A DNA stretch of 64,000 bases from an uncultured Selenomonadales bacterium. GTDB taxonomy: Bacteria; Bacillota; Negativicutes; Selenomonadales; Selenomonadaceae. The stretch covers positions 1-64,000 of the forward strand of contig OMYB01000010.1 in NCBI GenBank assembly GCA_900315155.1. The letters are read 5' to 3'. A program made the position numbers and the translations under genes. The notes under the pieces were generated by a model that made no database searches, was not told where the DNA came from, and saw only the letters and a list, made by a program, of their open reading frames with translations. Shown piece by piece: positions 1-8,697 of the stretch; position 1 is the stretch's first letter, and each line of letters begins with the position of its first letter.

Positions 1-25
1 CCCCGAGCGCACCAGATGAAAGGAC

Positions 26-66
26 AAGACCGTCAGAGGATACACTCCTTTGACGGTCTTTTTTTG
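26..66 (+). terminator. Intrinsic terminator of an upstream gene
   Basis: Stem of about 15 pairs (26-40 with 46-60, one G-U) with a five-base loop, followed by a run of T. It ends a transcript entering from the left edge. Confidence 0.85.
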
Positions 67-88
67 ATATGTAGGAAAGAAGTCCTGT

Positions 89-117
89 TTGACGGGGCGG
101 GGGTTATCGGGTAGAAT
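89..117 (+). promoter_or_regulatory. Promoter of the outer-membrane protein gene
   Basis: TTGACG at 89-94, 17-base spacer, TAGAAT at 112-117, about 55 bases before the start codon of the next gene. Confidence 0.7.
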
Positions 118-171
118 ATTACCCGTAGTTTGAGAGAAAGAGAAAGCAGGAACTTAGGGAGGAAAAGAAAC

Positions 172-678
172 ATGAAAAAGACTCTTCTGATTGCCGCTGC
201 TATCATGGCGATGAGTGCGTCGTCCGTCATGGCTGCCCCAATCAACCAGATGACCGGCAACGAGACGGCCATCGGCGCTGGCTCGAAGGAGCAGTACATC
301 GAGCACAAGGTGACGCCGAAGGCAACGCTCGGCTATCAGCACATGGACCGCGATGAGTTCGGCAAGGATCAGCAGGACGCCTACCTGCAGTACGATGTCG
401 TTGGTTCGCAGGTGAAACTCATCGGCGGCTACCGCTGGAAACTGCCGGGTGACAAGGACAACGCGTTCGGCGGTGTCGCGGTCAGCACGCCGCGCGTCTT
501 TGGCTTTGATGCCTATGCGTCCTATGTGGCCGGCAAGGATTTCAACGAGACGCAGGTCGGCATCAACAAGAATATCCTGTTCAATGTCGATCTCAATGTC
601 AACTACCACAACACGAAGCTCGATGGCATCAGCCACCGCGAGCACGGTGTCGGCGCCGGCCTGACGGTCAAGTTCTGA
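172..678 (+). CDS. Small outer-membrane beta-barrel protein
   Basis: 168 residues. An ATG at 130 is in frame, but 172 is preferred because GGGAGGAAAAG lies just upstream and the product then starts with a classic signal peptide (MKKTLLIAAAIMAMSAS, cleavage probably after the AMA/AA region near residue 21). The mature part is rich in alternating polar/aromatic strands and glycine, and the last residue is Phe, as in proteins inserted by the Bam complex. The exact family was not recognised; it resembles the small porin-like hypothetical proteins of Negativicutes. It stands alone between its own promoter and a terminator. The outer-membrane location is inferred. Confidence 0.75.
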   Translation: MKKTLLIAAAIMAMSASSVMAAPINQMTGNETAIGAGSKEQYIEHKVTPKATLGYQHMDRDEFGKDQQDAYLQYDVVGSQVKLIGGYRWKLPGDKDNAFGGVAVSTPRVFGFDAYASYVAGKDFNETQVGINKNILFNVDLNVNYHNTKLDGISHREHGVGAGLTVKF

Positions 679-696
679 TTTCCGTTATCGCCACAC

Positions 697-733
697 AAAA
701 AACCGCTGGGAGAAATCTCTCAGCGGTTTTTTT
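697..733. terminator. Bidirectional terminator between convergent genes
   Basis: A-tract, CCGCTG/CAGCGG stem extended by GAG/CTC, then a T-tract, so it can work in both directions. It separates the outer-membrane protein gene from the aminotransferase gene on the other strand. Confidence 0.85.
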
Positions 734-747
734 GCCCCTCCGGTCCC

Positions 748-1935
748 TTATTTCTTGTGGTTTTTGATGAAGTTCTCGATGCGGGCGAGGGCTTCGGAGA
801 TCTGGTCGATGGACGTGGCGTAGGAGCAGCGGACGTGGCCTTCGCCGCAGGCGCCGAACGCGGTGCCCGGCACGAGCGCGACGTGCTCGGCCTGCAGCAG
901 GGCCTCGGCGAATTCGTCGGAGGTGTAGCCCGTGCTCGTGATGTCCGGGAAGATGTAAAATGCGCCCTTTGGCTCGAAGCAGTCGAGGCCCATCTTCGTG
1001 AAGCCGTCGTAGATGAGGCGGCGGCGGCGGTCGTACTCGCTCAGCATCTTCTTGCGCGCCTTTTCGCCGTGGCGCAGCGCCTCCATGGCGCCCATCTGGG
1101 CCGTGATCGGGGCGCAGAGCATCGTGTACTGATGGATCTTCGTCATGGCGGCGAGGATCGTCGGGTTGCCGAGCGCGTAGCCGATGCGCCAGCCCGTCAT
1201 CGCGTAGGCTTTCGAGAAGCCGTTGAGGAGGATCGTGCGCTCCTGCATGCGCGGCAGGGCGGCGAAGCAGACGTGCTCCTCGCCGCCGTACGTGAGGGCG
1301 CCGTAGATTTCATCGGAAATGACGATGAGGTCGTATTTCTCGGCGAAGTCCGCGATCTTCTCGAGGTCGGCGCGCGTCATGATGGCGCCCGTCGGGTTGT
1401 TCGGGTAGCCGATGAGCAGCACTTTCGTGCGGTCCGTGACGTGCCCCTCGAGCTCCTCCGGCGTGATGCGGAACTCGTTCTCACGTTTCGCGGGGACGGG
1501 GACGGCGACGCCGCCGGCGAGCGTCGTGCACGCGGCGTAGGAGACGTAGCACGGCTCCGGGATGAGCACCTCGTCGCCGGGCTCCAGGATGGCACGCAGC
1601 GCGAGATCCATGGCCTCGCTGACGCCGACGGTCACGAGGATGTCTGTGTCCGGCGTGTAGTCCACGTGGTAGCGCGTGGCGTACATGGCGGCGATTTCCT
1701 GGCGCAGTTCCATGAGGCCACGGTTTGCCGTGTACGACGTGTAGCCCTGCTCGAGGCCGTAGACGCAGGCCTCGCGGATCGGCCACGGCGTGACGAAGTC
1801 CGGCTCGCCGACGCCGAGGGAGATGACGTCGTCCATCTGGGCGGCGATATCAAAGAATTTGCGGATGCCCGAGGGGGCGACGGCATTGACTCGGGCTGAG
1901 AGGCGGTCATGCCAGTCTGTGCGCGTTTCCTTCAT
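748..1935 (-). CDS. PLP-dependent class I/II aminotransferase (AlaT/PatA-like)
   Basis: 395 residues, the full length of the aspartate-aminotransferase family. Visible motifs: YPNNPTG (about 177-183), SDEIYG (207-212) and the PLP-binding lysine in GFSKAYAMTGWR (about Lys242). It should move an amino group between an amino acid and a 2-oxo acid in the cytoplasm. The start overlaps the stop of the upstream Lrp-family gene by one base (TGATG), so the two are co-translated. This pairing matches the Bacillus subtilis alaR-alaT (yugG-yugH) arrangement, which makes alanine transamination the best guess; aspartate or aromatic substrates remain possible. Confidence 0.9.
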   Translation of the reverse strand: MKETRTDWHDRLSARVNAVAPSGIRKFFDIAAQMDDVISLGVGEPDFVTPWPIREACVYGLEQGYTSYTANRGLMELRQEIAAMYATRYHVDYTPDTDILVTVGVSEAMDLALRAILEPGDEVLIPEPCYVSYAACTTLAGGVAVPVPAKRENEFRITPEELEGHVTDRTKVLLIGYPNNPTGAIMTRADLEKIADFAEKYDLIVISDEIYGALTYGGEEHVCFAALPRMQERTILLNGFSKAYAMTGWRIGYALGNPTILAAMTKIHQYTMLCAPITAQMGAMEALRHGEKARKKMLSEYDRRRRLIYDGFTKMGLDCFEPKGAFYIFPDITSTGYTSDEFAEALLQAEHVALVPGTAFGACGEGHVRCSYATSIDQISEALARIENFIKNHKK

Positions 1936-2429
1936 CAGGGGGACACCACCAATCTGCGGTCTTTCTCTTTATCGTCGATGATCGTGCCGTCTTTCTTGTA
2001 CGGTTTCAGCATGAAATGCGTGCGCGTCGCCGTGACGCCCTCGATCGTGGAGAGGCGCTTCGCGACGAAGTTCGCGACGTCCTTCAGCGACTGGCCCTCC
2101 AGGATGACCATGAGGTCGAAAGAGCCGCTCATGAGGTAGACCGTGCGGACCTCGTCGTAGCGGTAGATGCGCTCGGCGATGGCGTCAAAGCCGACTTCGC
2201 GCTGCGGCGTGAGGTTGATCTCGATCATGGCCGTGACCATGTCGTCACCGAACTTTTCCCAGTCGATGAGGGTATTATAGGAAAGGATGACCTTATCCTT
2301 TTCGAGTTGCTTGATGTCCTGCTCGACTTCGTATTCGCTCTTCTTGAGGATCGGGGCGATCTCGCCGACGGGGCGGCGCGCATCGTGCTCCAAAAGCTCC
2401 AAGAGGTCGCGCGTGGATGATTCTGCCAT
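1935..2429 (-). CDS. Lrp/AsnC-family transcriptional regulator
   Basis: 164 residues: an N-terminal winged helix-turn-helix (about 1-60) followed by the Lrp/AsnC ligand-binding alpha-beta domain (about 70-150), which normally senses an amino acid and drives dimer/octamer assembly. A strong AAAGGAGG lies before the ATG. It is first in a two-gene operon with the aminotransferase, so it probably regulates that operon in response to an amino acid (alanine, by analogy with AlaR). The divergent promoter region at 2430-2736 is the expected operator site; no clear palindrome was identified there. Confidence 0.9.
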   Translation of the reverse strand: MAESSTRDLLELLEHDARRPVGEIAPILKKSEYEVEQDIKQLEKDKVILSYNTLIDWEKFGDDMVTAMIEINLTPQREVGFDAIAERIYRYDEVRTVYLMSGSFDLMVILEGQSLKDVANFVAKRLSTIEGVTATRTHFMLKPYKKDGTIIDDKEKDRRLVVSP

Positions 2430-2470
2430 GCTGGTTCCTCCTTTGTATATGTCGAAAAGATAACACCTTT

Positions 2471-2500
2471 ACCGTAGCATATTTCCCGTATCGTGTGCAA
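2471..2500 (-). promoter_or_regulatory. Possible promoter of the Lrp-aminotransferase operon
   Basis: Reading the minus strand, TTGCAC (2495-2500), 18-base spacer, TACGGT (2471-2476), about 40 bases before the Lrp start. A moderate match. Confidence 0.4.
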
Positions 2501-2617
2501 GGATTTTTTTTCAATTTTCGCAACAATTTTCATCGGAAATTCCGCCTTTTTTTGCGTGAGACCATAGAAAAAGTAAAAAAGGACATGCGACAGGGGAGAA
2601 ATAGAGCATTGTTCGCC

Positions 2618-2646
2618 TTGCAAATACCGGCGGTTTTCGGTACAAT
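2618..2646 (+). promoter_or_regulatory. Promoter of the YhcH-family gene
   Basis: TTGCAA at 2618-2623, 17-base spacer, TACAAT at 2641-2646; the gene starts 90 bases downstream. The rest of the 307-base divergent gap (2430-2736) holds nothing else recognisable. Confidence 0.65.
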
Positions 2647-2736
2647 AAGAGGAGGTGTTATCCGCAAGGAAAGTGTAAGCTGGATCACACAAAAACAAAC
2701 GGGATAGGCCGGCTAGCAGAAAGGAAAGGGAACGCT

Positions 2737-3213
2737 ATGTTTATTGGATCGGTCCACCATCTCGAGGATGGGCATGTCAACTATCCGGAGGCGATCTGGA
2801 AGTCTCTGGAGTATCTGCGCGATCACGATTTCACGAAAATGGCCGATGGCTCCTACGACGTGGATGCCGCGGGCCGGATCAAGGCCAACGTGCAGCGCTA
2901 TACGACGCGGCCCGTGTCGGAGTGCCGTCCCGAGGCACACCAGAAAATGGTGGATATCCAGTACATCGTCGAGGGCGAGGAGTATATGGGCTGGTGCCCG
3001 ATCAGCCCGGATCTCGTGGTCTCGGAGGAATACGACGAAAAGAAGGACGTCGGTTTTTACGCCGCCCTCGTGCCCGACAGCGACATCGTCCTGGTCCCGG
3101 GCGGCTTTGCCGTGCTCTATCCGGAGGACGTGCACCGTCCGCAGGGCGCCGTCGAGGACGCACCGCAGCAGGTGACGAAGGTCGTCGTAAAGATCCCCGT
3201 GGACTTATTATGA
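2737..3213 (+). CDS. YhcH/YjgK/YiaL family protein (DUF386)
   Basis: 158 residues, the usual length of this cupin-like family, which includes E. coli YhcH (a sialic-acid anomerase) and the beta subunit of some beta-galactosidases. Family hallmarks are present: the MFIGS start, a central ExHxKMVDIQYIVEG segment with the metal-site acid and histidine, and a late PEDVHRPQ segment carrying another histidine. The role is probably handling an anomeric sugar or sugar acid in the cytoplasm. No sialic-acid catabolism genes are adjacent, so the substrate cannot be named. A ribosome site (AAAGGAAAGGG) precedes the ATG. Confidence 0.85.
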   Translation: MFIGSVHHLEDGHVNYPEAIWKSLEYLRDHDFTKMADGSYDVDAAGRIKANVQRYTTRPVSECRPEAHQKMVDIQYIVEGEEYMGWCPISPDLVVSEEYDEKKDVGFYAALVPDSDIVLVPGGFAVLYPEDVHRPQGAVEDAPQQVTKVVVKIPVDLL

Positions 3214-3222
3214 AGATAGGAG

Positions 3223-3261
3223 ACAGGCATGGATGAAAGGAAAAGCATCTGTGCCTGTTTC
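3223..3261 (+). terminator. Hairpin between yhcH-like gene and purL
   Basis: ACAGGCA (3223-3229) pairs with TGCCTGT (3252-3258) and GATG with CATC inside; only a short, broken T-run follows. It may be a weak terminator or an attenuator in the purL leader. Confidence 0.4.
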
Positions 3262-3317
3262 TGTCTATACAAATGCTTTATGTTTCCAGGTTTTGGTTTT
3301 GGAGGAAGAGAGTACGC

Positions 3318-6300
3318 ATGTCAGTAAGAAGAATTTTCGTGGAAAAACGGCAGGGCTTTTTTGACGTCGAGGCGCGCCAGCTGTGCGACGACCTCACGGA
3401 GACGTTCCGCCTCACGGGGCTGAAGGCCGTGCGCATCATCAACCGCTACGACATCGAGGGGCTCGATGACAGCGAGTACGCGCAGGTCAAGTCCGTCGTG
3501 TTCTCGGAGCCGACCGTCGATGTCGTCTATGAGGAAAAGCTGCCCCATTTCCCGAACTCCCGCGTGTTTGCCGTGGAGTATCTGCCGGGCCAGTTCGACC
3601 AGCGTGCGGACTCCGCAGCGCAGTGCGTGCAGCTCGTGACGCAGAAAGAGCGCCCCGGGATCGCGACGGCGCGCGTCATCGTCATCGTCGGCAACGTGAG
3701 CCTCGAGGACTTCGAGAAAATCAAGGCCTACTGCATCAACAAGGTCGAGAGCCGCGAGGCCTCGCTTGCGAAACCGGAATCCCTCGAAATGCATGCCGAG
3801 GAGCCCGCGGACGTCGCGGTGCTGCAGACGTTCAACCTCATGGACGCCGGGCAGCTCGCCGCGTTCCATGCGAAGTGCGGCTTTGCCATGAGCCTCGAGG
3901 ATCTCGCGTTCTGCCAGAAATATTTCCGCGACACGGAGCACCGCGCGCCGACGATCACGGAGCTGCGCGTCATCGACACGTACTGGTCCGACCACTGCCG
4001 CCACACGACATTCACGACGGCCATCGACATGGTCGATGTGGAGGACGGGTATTTCACGCCGTCCATCCTGCAGGCGTACCATCAGTACCAGCAGGACCGC
4101 GATGAGGTCTACGGCCCGACGACGCGCGACGTGACGCTCATGGATGTCGCCGTCATCGGCATGAAGGCGCTCCGCCAGGCAGGCAAGCTCGATGACCTCG
4201 ACCAGTCCGAGGAGATCAATGCGTGCAGCATCGTCGTGCCCGTTGATGTAGGCGGGCAGGTGCAGGACTGGCTCATCCAGTTCAAGAACGAGACGCACAA
4301 CCACCCGACGGAGATCGAGCCGTTCGGCGGCGCGGCCACGTGTCTCGGCGGCGCGATCCGCGACCCGCTGTCCGGTCGCTCGTATGTCTACCAGGCCATG
4401 CGCGTGACGGGCGCCGCCGACCCGCGTCGTCCGTTCAGCGAGACGCGCCCGGGCAAGCTCCCGCAGAAAAAGATCACGCTCGGCGCGGCCGCAGGCTACA
4501 GCGCCTACGGCAACCAGATCGGCCTCGCGACGGGGCAGGTCCGCGAGGTCTACCATGAGGGCTACCTCGCAAAACGCATGGAGATCGGCGCCGTCATCGC
4601 CGCGGCACCGAAAGAGAACGTCGTCCGCGAACGCCCGCAGCCAGGCGACTATATCGTGCTGCTCGGCGGCCGCACGGGCCGCGATGGCATCGGCGGTGCG
4701 ACGGGCTCCTCGAAAGAGCACACGGAGGAGTCGCTGACCTCCTGCGGCGCCGAGGTCCAGAAGGGCAACCCGCCGACGGAGCGCAAGATCCAGCGTCTGT
4801 TCCGGAACCCCGCGGTCAGCCGCATGATCAAGCGCTGCAACGACTTTGGCGCGGGCGGCGTGGCCGTGGCCATCGGCGAGCTCGCCGACGGCCTCATCAT
4901 AGACCTCGACACGATCAAAAAGAAATACGAAGGCCTGGACGGCACGGAGCTCGCGATCTCGGAGTCGCAGGAGCGCATGGCCGTCGTCATCGACCCGAAA
5001 GACCTCGAAGCGTTCCAGCGTTATGCGGATGCGGAGAACCTCGAGTCCACGCACGTCGCGACGGTCACGGAGGAGCCGCGCCTCATCATGAAATGGCGCG
5101 GGCAGCCCATCGTGCAGATGAACCGCTCGTTCCTCGACACGAACGGCGTCCGCCAGCACGTCAGCGCCATCATCAGCCAGCCGGACGCGGAGCACCGCTA
5201 CCTCCACGAGATCCCGGCCCCCGTGCAGGCACTCCGCCGGAACCTCCCGGCCGCCTGGCTCGAAAACCTCAAAAGCCTGAACGTCTGCAGCCAGAAAGGC
5301 CTCGCGGAGCGCTTTGACTCCACGATCGGCGGCAACACGGTCCTCATGCCTTTTGGCGGCCGCACGCAGCTCACGCCGGCCGAAGGCATGGTCGCGAAAG
5401 TCCCGGTACAGGGCGCGGAGACGAATACGGCCACGGCCATGACGTTTGGCCTCGACCCGGATTTCATGAGCTGGAGCCCGTTCCATGGCGCCGTGTACTC
5501 CGTCGTCGCGGCTGCGGCGAAGATGGTCGCGCTCGGCGGCCGCGCGGAGACCATCCGCCTGACGTTCCAGGAGTACTTTGAGAGCCTCGGCAAGGACGAG
5601 CGCAAGTGGGGCAACCCGTTCGCTGCGCTCATCGGCGCCCTCTGGGCACAGCACCAGCTCGAGATCCCGGCTATCGGCGGTAAGGACTCCATGTCCGGCA
5701 CGTTCGAGGACATCCACGTCCCGCCGACGCTCGCGGCCTTTGCCGTCGACGTCCTGCCGGCCGACCACGCCGTTTCGCCAGAGTTCAAATACGCGGGCAA
5801 CAAGGTCTGGATCGTGCCGTGCAAGAAGGACACGCAGGATCTGCCTGTCTTCGCGCAGCTGCGCAGGAACTTCGAGAAGATTGAGGCCATGACCGCGAAA
5901 CGCCAGGTGTTCTCCGCGCAGAGCGTCGGCGTCGGCGGTATCGCGGCAGCCGTCACGAAGATGACGCTCGGCAACCGCATCGGCTTTAAGTTCACGACGT
6001 TCCTGAAGCGCGACGAGCTGTTTACGCCGGACTACGGCACGATCCTCCTCGAGGTCGCCCCGAACGCAAAGATGGACACGCTCCTCGCGGGCACGGGAGC
6101 CTACGAGCTCGGCGAGACGACGGATGTCCCGAGCATCGTCGTCGACAACGAGGTCATCACGATCGCCGAGGCCGAGACGGCCTACACGACGCCGCTGGAA
6201 AAGATTTTCCCGACGCGCGTCAAACAGCCGTCGAAGGAGCGTGCGACGTGGGTGCCGTACGAAAAGGGCAACAAGCTCCCGGGCGGCCTGACGCATGTCG

Positions 6301-7100
6301 CGCAGCCGCGCGTCTTTATCCCCGTGTTCCCGGGCACGAACTGCGAGTACGACTCCGCGCGCGCCTGGGAGCGTGCCGGTGCCACGGCGGAGACGCTCGT
6401 CGTCCGCAACCTCACGCCGCAGGCTGTCGAGGAGACGGTCGAGGCCATCGTGCGGGGCATCCGGAGGGCGAACATCATCATGCTGCCGGGCGGCTTCTCC
6501 GGCGGCGACGAGCCGGACGGCTCCGGCAAGTTCATCGCGGCCATGTTCCGCAATCCGCGCATCGCCGAAGAGGTCATGCGCCTGCTGCACCACCGCGACG
6601 GCCTCATGCTCGGCATCTGCAACGGGTTCCAGGCTCTCATCAAGCTCGGCCTCGTGCCGTACGGCGAGATCCGCGACCTCAGCAGCGACGCGCCGACGCT
6701 CACGCACAACACGCTCGGCCGCCACGTCTCCTGCATGGTCCAGACCCGCGTCACCTCGAACCTCTCGCCGTGGTTCAACAACGTCCAGGTCGGCGACCTC
6801 CACACGATCGCCGTCTCGCACGGCGAGGGCCGCTTCGTCGCGAGCCCCGAGGTCATCGCCGCACTCCGCGTCCGCGGCCAGATCGCGACGCAGTACGTCG
6901 ACCCGCAGGGCAATCCGTCCATGGCCATCCCGTTCAACCCGAACGGCTCCATGAACGCCATCGAAGGCATCACGAGCCCCGACGGCCGCGTCCTCGGCAA
7001 GATGGGACACAGCGAGCGCATCGGTAAGAGCGTCGCCCGCAACGTCCCGGGCGAAAAAGACCAGCAGCTCTTCGAAGCCGGCGTTAACTACTACAAATAA
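3318..7100 (+). CDS. purL: Phosphoribosylformylglycinamidine synthase, single-chain form
   Basis: 1,260 residues from the ATG at 3318. A longer in-frame start at 3273 exists, but GGAGGAAGAG lies directly before 3318 and the family begins near this point (MSVRRIFVEKR). It catalyses the fourth step of purine synthesis, converting FGAR, glutamine and ATP to FGAM. The long form seen in proteobacteria and some Firmicutes fuses the synthase to a glutaminase: the synthase domains fill about 1-1030, and the C-terminal amidotransferase shows FPGTNCE, the nucleophile Cys in GICNGFQ (about residue 1100) and the catalytic His in SHGEGRF. No other pur genes are in the window, so it is transcribed alone and ended by the hairpin at 7121. 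Confidence 0.95.
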   Translation: MSVRRIFVEKRQGFFDVEARQLCDDLTETFRLTGLKAVRIINRYDIEGLDDSEYAQVKSVVFSEPTVDVVYEEKLPHFPNSRVFAVEYLPGQFDQRADSAAQCVQLVTQKERPGIATARVIVIVGNVSLEDFEKIKAYCINKVESREASLAKPESLEMHAEEPADVAVLQTFNLMDAGQLAAFHAKCGFAMSLEDLAFCQKYFRDTEHRAPTITELRVIDTYWSDHCRHTTFTTAIDMVDVEDGYFTPSILQAYHQYQQDRDEVYGPTTRDVTLMDVAVIGMKALRQAGKLDDLDQSEEINACSIVVPVDVGGQVQDWLIQFKNETHNHPTEIEPFGGAATCLGGAIRDPLSGRSYVYQAMRVTGAADPRRPFSETRPGKLPQKKITLGAAAGYSAYGNQIGLATGQVREVYHEGYLAKRMEIGAVIAAAPKENVVRERPQPGDYIVLLGGRTGRDGIGGATGSSKEHTEESLTSCGAEVQKGNPPTERKIQRLFRNPAVSRMIKRCNDFGAGGVAVAIGELADGLIIDLDTIKKKYEGLDGTELAISESQERMAVVIDPKDLEAFQRYADAENLESTHVATVTEEPRLIMKWRGQPIVQMNRSFLDTNGVRQHVSAIISQPDAEHRYLHEIPAPVQALRRNLPAAWLENLKSLNVCSQKGLAERFDSTIGGNTVLMPFGGRTQLTPAEGMVAKVPVQGAETNTATAMTFGLDPDFMSWSPFHGAVYSVVAAAAKMVALGGRAETIRLTFQEYFESLGKDERKWGNPFAALIGALWAQHQLEIPAIGGKDSMSGTFEDIHVPPTLAAFAVDVLPADHAVSPEFKYAGNKVWIVPCKKDTQDLPVFAQLRRNFEKIEAMTAKRQVFSAQSVGVGGIAAAVTKMTLGNRIGFKFTTFLKRDELFTPDYGTILLEVAPNAKMDTLLAGTGAYELGETTDVPSIVVDNEVITIAEAETAYTTPLEKIFPTRVKQPSKERATWVPYEKGNKLPGGLTHVAQPRVFIPVFPGTNCEYDSARAWERAGATAETLVVRNLTPQAVEETVEAIVRGIRRANIIMLPGGFSGGDEPDGSGKFIAAMFRNPRIAEEVMRLLHHRDGLMLGICNGFQALIKLGLVPYGEIRDLSSDAPTLTHNTLGRHVSCMVQTRVTSNLSPWFNNVQVGDLHTIAVSHGEGRFVASPEVIAALRVRGQIATQYVDPQGNPSMAIPFNPNGSMNAIEGITSPDGRVLGKMGHSERIGKSVARNVPGEKDQQLFEAGVNYYK

Positions 7101-7120
7101 TCTGGAGGATTCCAACCTAC

Positions 7121-7151
7121 AAACGGCAGGCCGGGTGCCTGCCGTTTTTTT
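7121..7151 (+). terminator. Terminator after purL
   Basis: ACGGCAGGC pairs with GCCTGCCGT around a short loop, followed by seven T. Confidence 0.9.
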
Positions 7152-7231
7152 GTACGCAGCAGGCAGGATTTTTTTGGTGGATGGCTAATAGGTAACGGTG
7201 TGAATATCGAAAAGGAGGCAGTCGAGAAACA

Positions 7232-7618
7232 ATGGTAGGTATCGTAATCGTATCCCACAGCCAGAAGCTCGCGGAGGGGGTCGTGGAGCTCGCGCAGATG
7301 ATGGCGCGGGAGGTGAATATCGCGGCGGCGGGGGGCCTGGAGGATGGCTTGCTCGGCACGAGTTACCAGCGCATCGTCGAGGCCATCGAGGACGTCAACG
7401 GCACAGACGGGGCCATCGTGCTCATGGACATGGGCTCCGCCGTCATGACCGCCGAGCTCGCGCTCGAGGAGATGAAAGACGACCACATCCGCCTCGTCGA
7501 CTGCCCGCTCGCCGAGGGCGCCGTCCTGGCCGCCGTCTCCGCCTCCACCGGCGCCGACCTCGCCACCGTCGCCGCCCAGGCCGAAAGCGCGCGCGATATG
7601 CGGAAACTTGGAAAATGA
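7232..7618 (+). CDS. dhaM: DhaM-like PTS phosphocarrier for dihydroxyacetone kinase
   Basis: 128 residues, the size of the EIIA-mannose-like domain of DhaM. It starts MVGIVIVSHSQKLAEG, where His9 is the expected phosphorylation site, and has the GxEDGLLGTSYQRI and LMDMGSAVMT segments of the family. DhaM takes phosphate from HPr and passes it to the ADP bound in DhaL, so that DhaK can phosphorylate dihydroxyacetone. The ribosome site GGAGG is rather far from the ATG (about 13 bases). DhaK and DhaL are not in the window, which is unusual because the three are normally adjacent. Confidence 0.85.
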   Translation: MVGIVIVSHSQKLAEGVVELAQMMAREVNIAAAGGLEDGLLGTSYQRIVEAIEDVNGTDGAIVLMDMGSAVMTAELALEEMKDDHIRLVDCPLAEGAVLAAVSASTGADLATVAAQAESARDMRKLGK

Positions 7619-7665
7619 AGTGAAATTTGTGAATGTGCTTTGGTCACTATTCTTTTTTGACAGGT

Positions 7666-7675
7666 TTGCTATAAT
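7666..7675 (+). promoter_or_regulatory. Extended -10 promoter of the DUF2156 gene
   Basis: TATAAT at 7670-7675 preceded by TGC (extended -10). A TTGACA at 7656-7661 is too close to act as its -35. Start of translation is about 43 bases downstream. Confidence 0.5.
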
Positions 7676-7717
7676 GGTAGTGTCTGAAAATGGGATGCAC
7701 AGGAAGGATGACACAAA

Positions 7718-8623
7718 ATTAATTTCCATACACTGACCAAGGCCGACAAGCCTTTACTGGACCGCTATTTCCATGCGCGCTACTATGAGAATGCGCATTT
7801 CACGTTTACGAATTTCTACATGTGGCGCGAGCCGTTTCACCTGCAGGTCGCGGAGGAGGCGGAGACGCTGTTCCTCGTGACGGAGTACCATGGCACGCGC
7901 ATCATGCTGCAGCCGTTCTGCGCGGAGGAGCGCGAGACCGCGGCCGTGGAAAAGATCGTCGCGTGGTTCCGCGAGCAGGGGCAGCCGTGCCGTTTCATGG
8001 GCCTCGAAAAGTCCTTTGCCGAAAAGCTCGCGGCCATGCCGGCGTACCACTTTGAACTCGGCACGAGCGAGAACGAGTCCGACTACGTCTATCTCGCGGA
8101 AAAGCTCGCGACGCTCTCCGGGCGCAAGCTGCACTCGAAAAAGAACCACCTCAACGCGTTCCGCAAGCTCTACCCGCAGGCCGTCTACGTGCCGATTACG
8201 GAGGACATCCTGCCCGCGTGCCGCGAGGTCCTCGACGAGTGGTACCAGAACCGCACGCACACGACGGAAAAGGACGACCCGTTCATCGCGACGGAGCGGA
8301 AGGGCATCCTCGAGGTCTTTGATGACTGGGCGTTCTTCGGCGTCACGGGCGGCGCTATCCGAAACGGGGGCCGCATCGTCGCGTTCACGTTCGGCGAGCA
8401 GCTGAACACGGACACGGCCGTCGTCCACGTGGAAAAGGCCGACCCCGACATGCGCGGCGCGTTCACGGCCATCAACCAGGGCTACGTTGAGCACACGTGG
8501 CTCGGCAAGGTCACCTACATCAACCGCGAGGAGGACATGGGTCTGCCGGGGCTGCGTCACGCGAAGGAGTCCTACAAGCCCGTGAAACGCATCGAGAAAT
8601 TTACGGCCACGCTGAAGGCTTGA
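7718..8623 (+). CDS. DUF2156 (phosphatidylglycerol lysyltransferase C-domain-like) protein
   Basis: The first ATG is at 7820, but the 34 codons before it clearly belong to the family (a typical N-terminal LTKADKPLLDRYF...FTNFYMWR segment). The open frame begins after a stop at 7709-7711 and contains no ATG, GTG or TTG before 7820. AGGAAGG at 7701-7707 is spaced correctly for an ATT at 7718, which is taken as the start (301 residues, the usual family length). Members have two GNAT-like folds and resemble the aminoacyl-transfer domain of MprF, but stand-alone soluble members have no settled function. The gene precedes the phoH-ybeY-era cluster. Confidence 0.7.
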   Translation: MNFHTLTKADKPLLDRYFHARYYENAHFTFTNFYMWREPFHLQVAEEAETLFLVTEYHGTRIMLQPFCAEERETAAVEKIVAWFREQGQPCRFMGLEKSFAEKLAAMPAYHFELGTSENESDYVYLAEKLATLSGRKLHSKKNHLNAFRKLYPQAVYVPITEDILPACREVLDEWYQNRTHTTEKDDPFIATERKGILEVFDDWAFFGVTGGAIRNGGRIVAFTFGEQLNTDTAVVHVEKADPDMRGAFTAINQGYVEHTWLGKVTYINREEDMGLPGLRHAKESYKPVKRIEKFTATLKA

Positions 8624-8697
8624 GACGCCGGAACGTGGATACAGGGAAATAAGACCCCATGCACGATGGACATGGGCGATATCCGTGGAGGGATTTT

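Noticed and set aside
154-645. Long minus-strand frame opposite the outer-membrane protein gene
   Set aside because: No ribosome site; it mirrors the GC-rich codon pattern of the real gene, which has a signal peptide and promoter.
3321-7115. 1,264-codon minus-strand frame opposite purL
   Set aside because: Shadow frame caused by strong third-position GC; Arg/Asp/Leu-rich product with no motifs, while purL is unmistakable.
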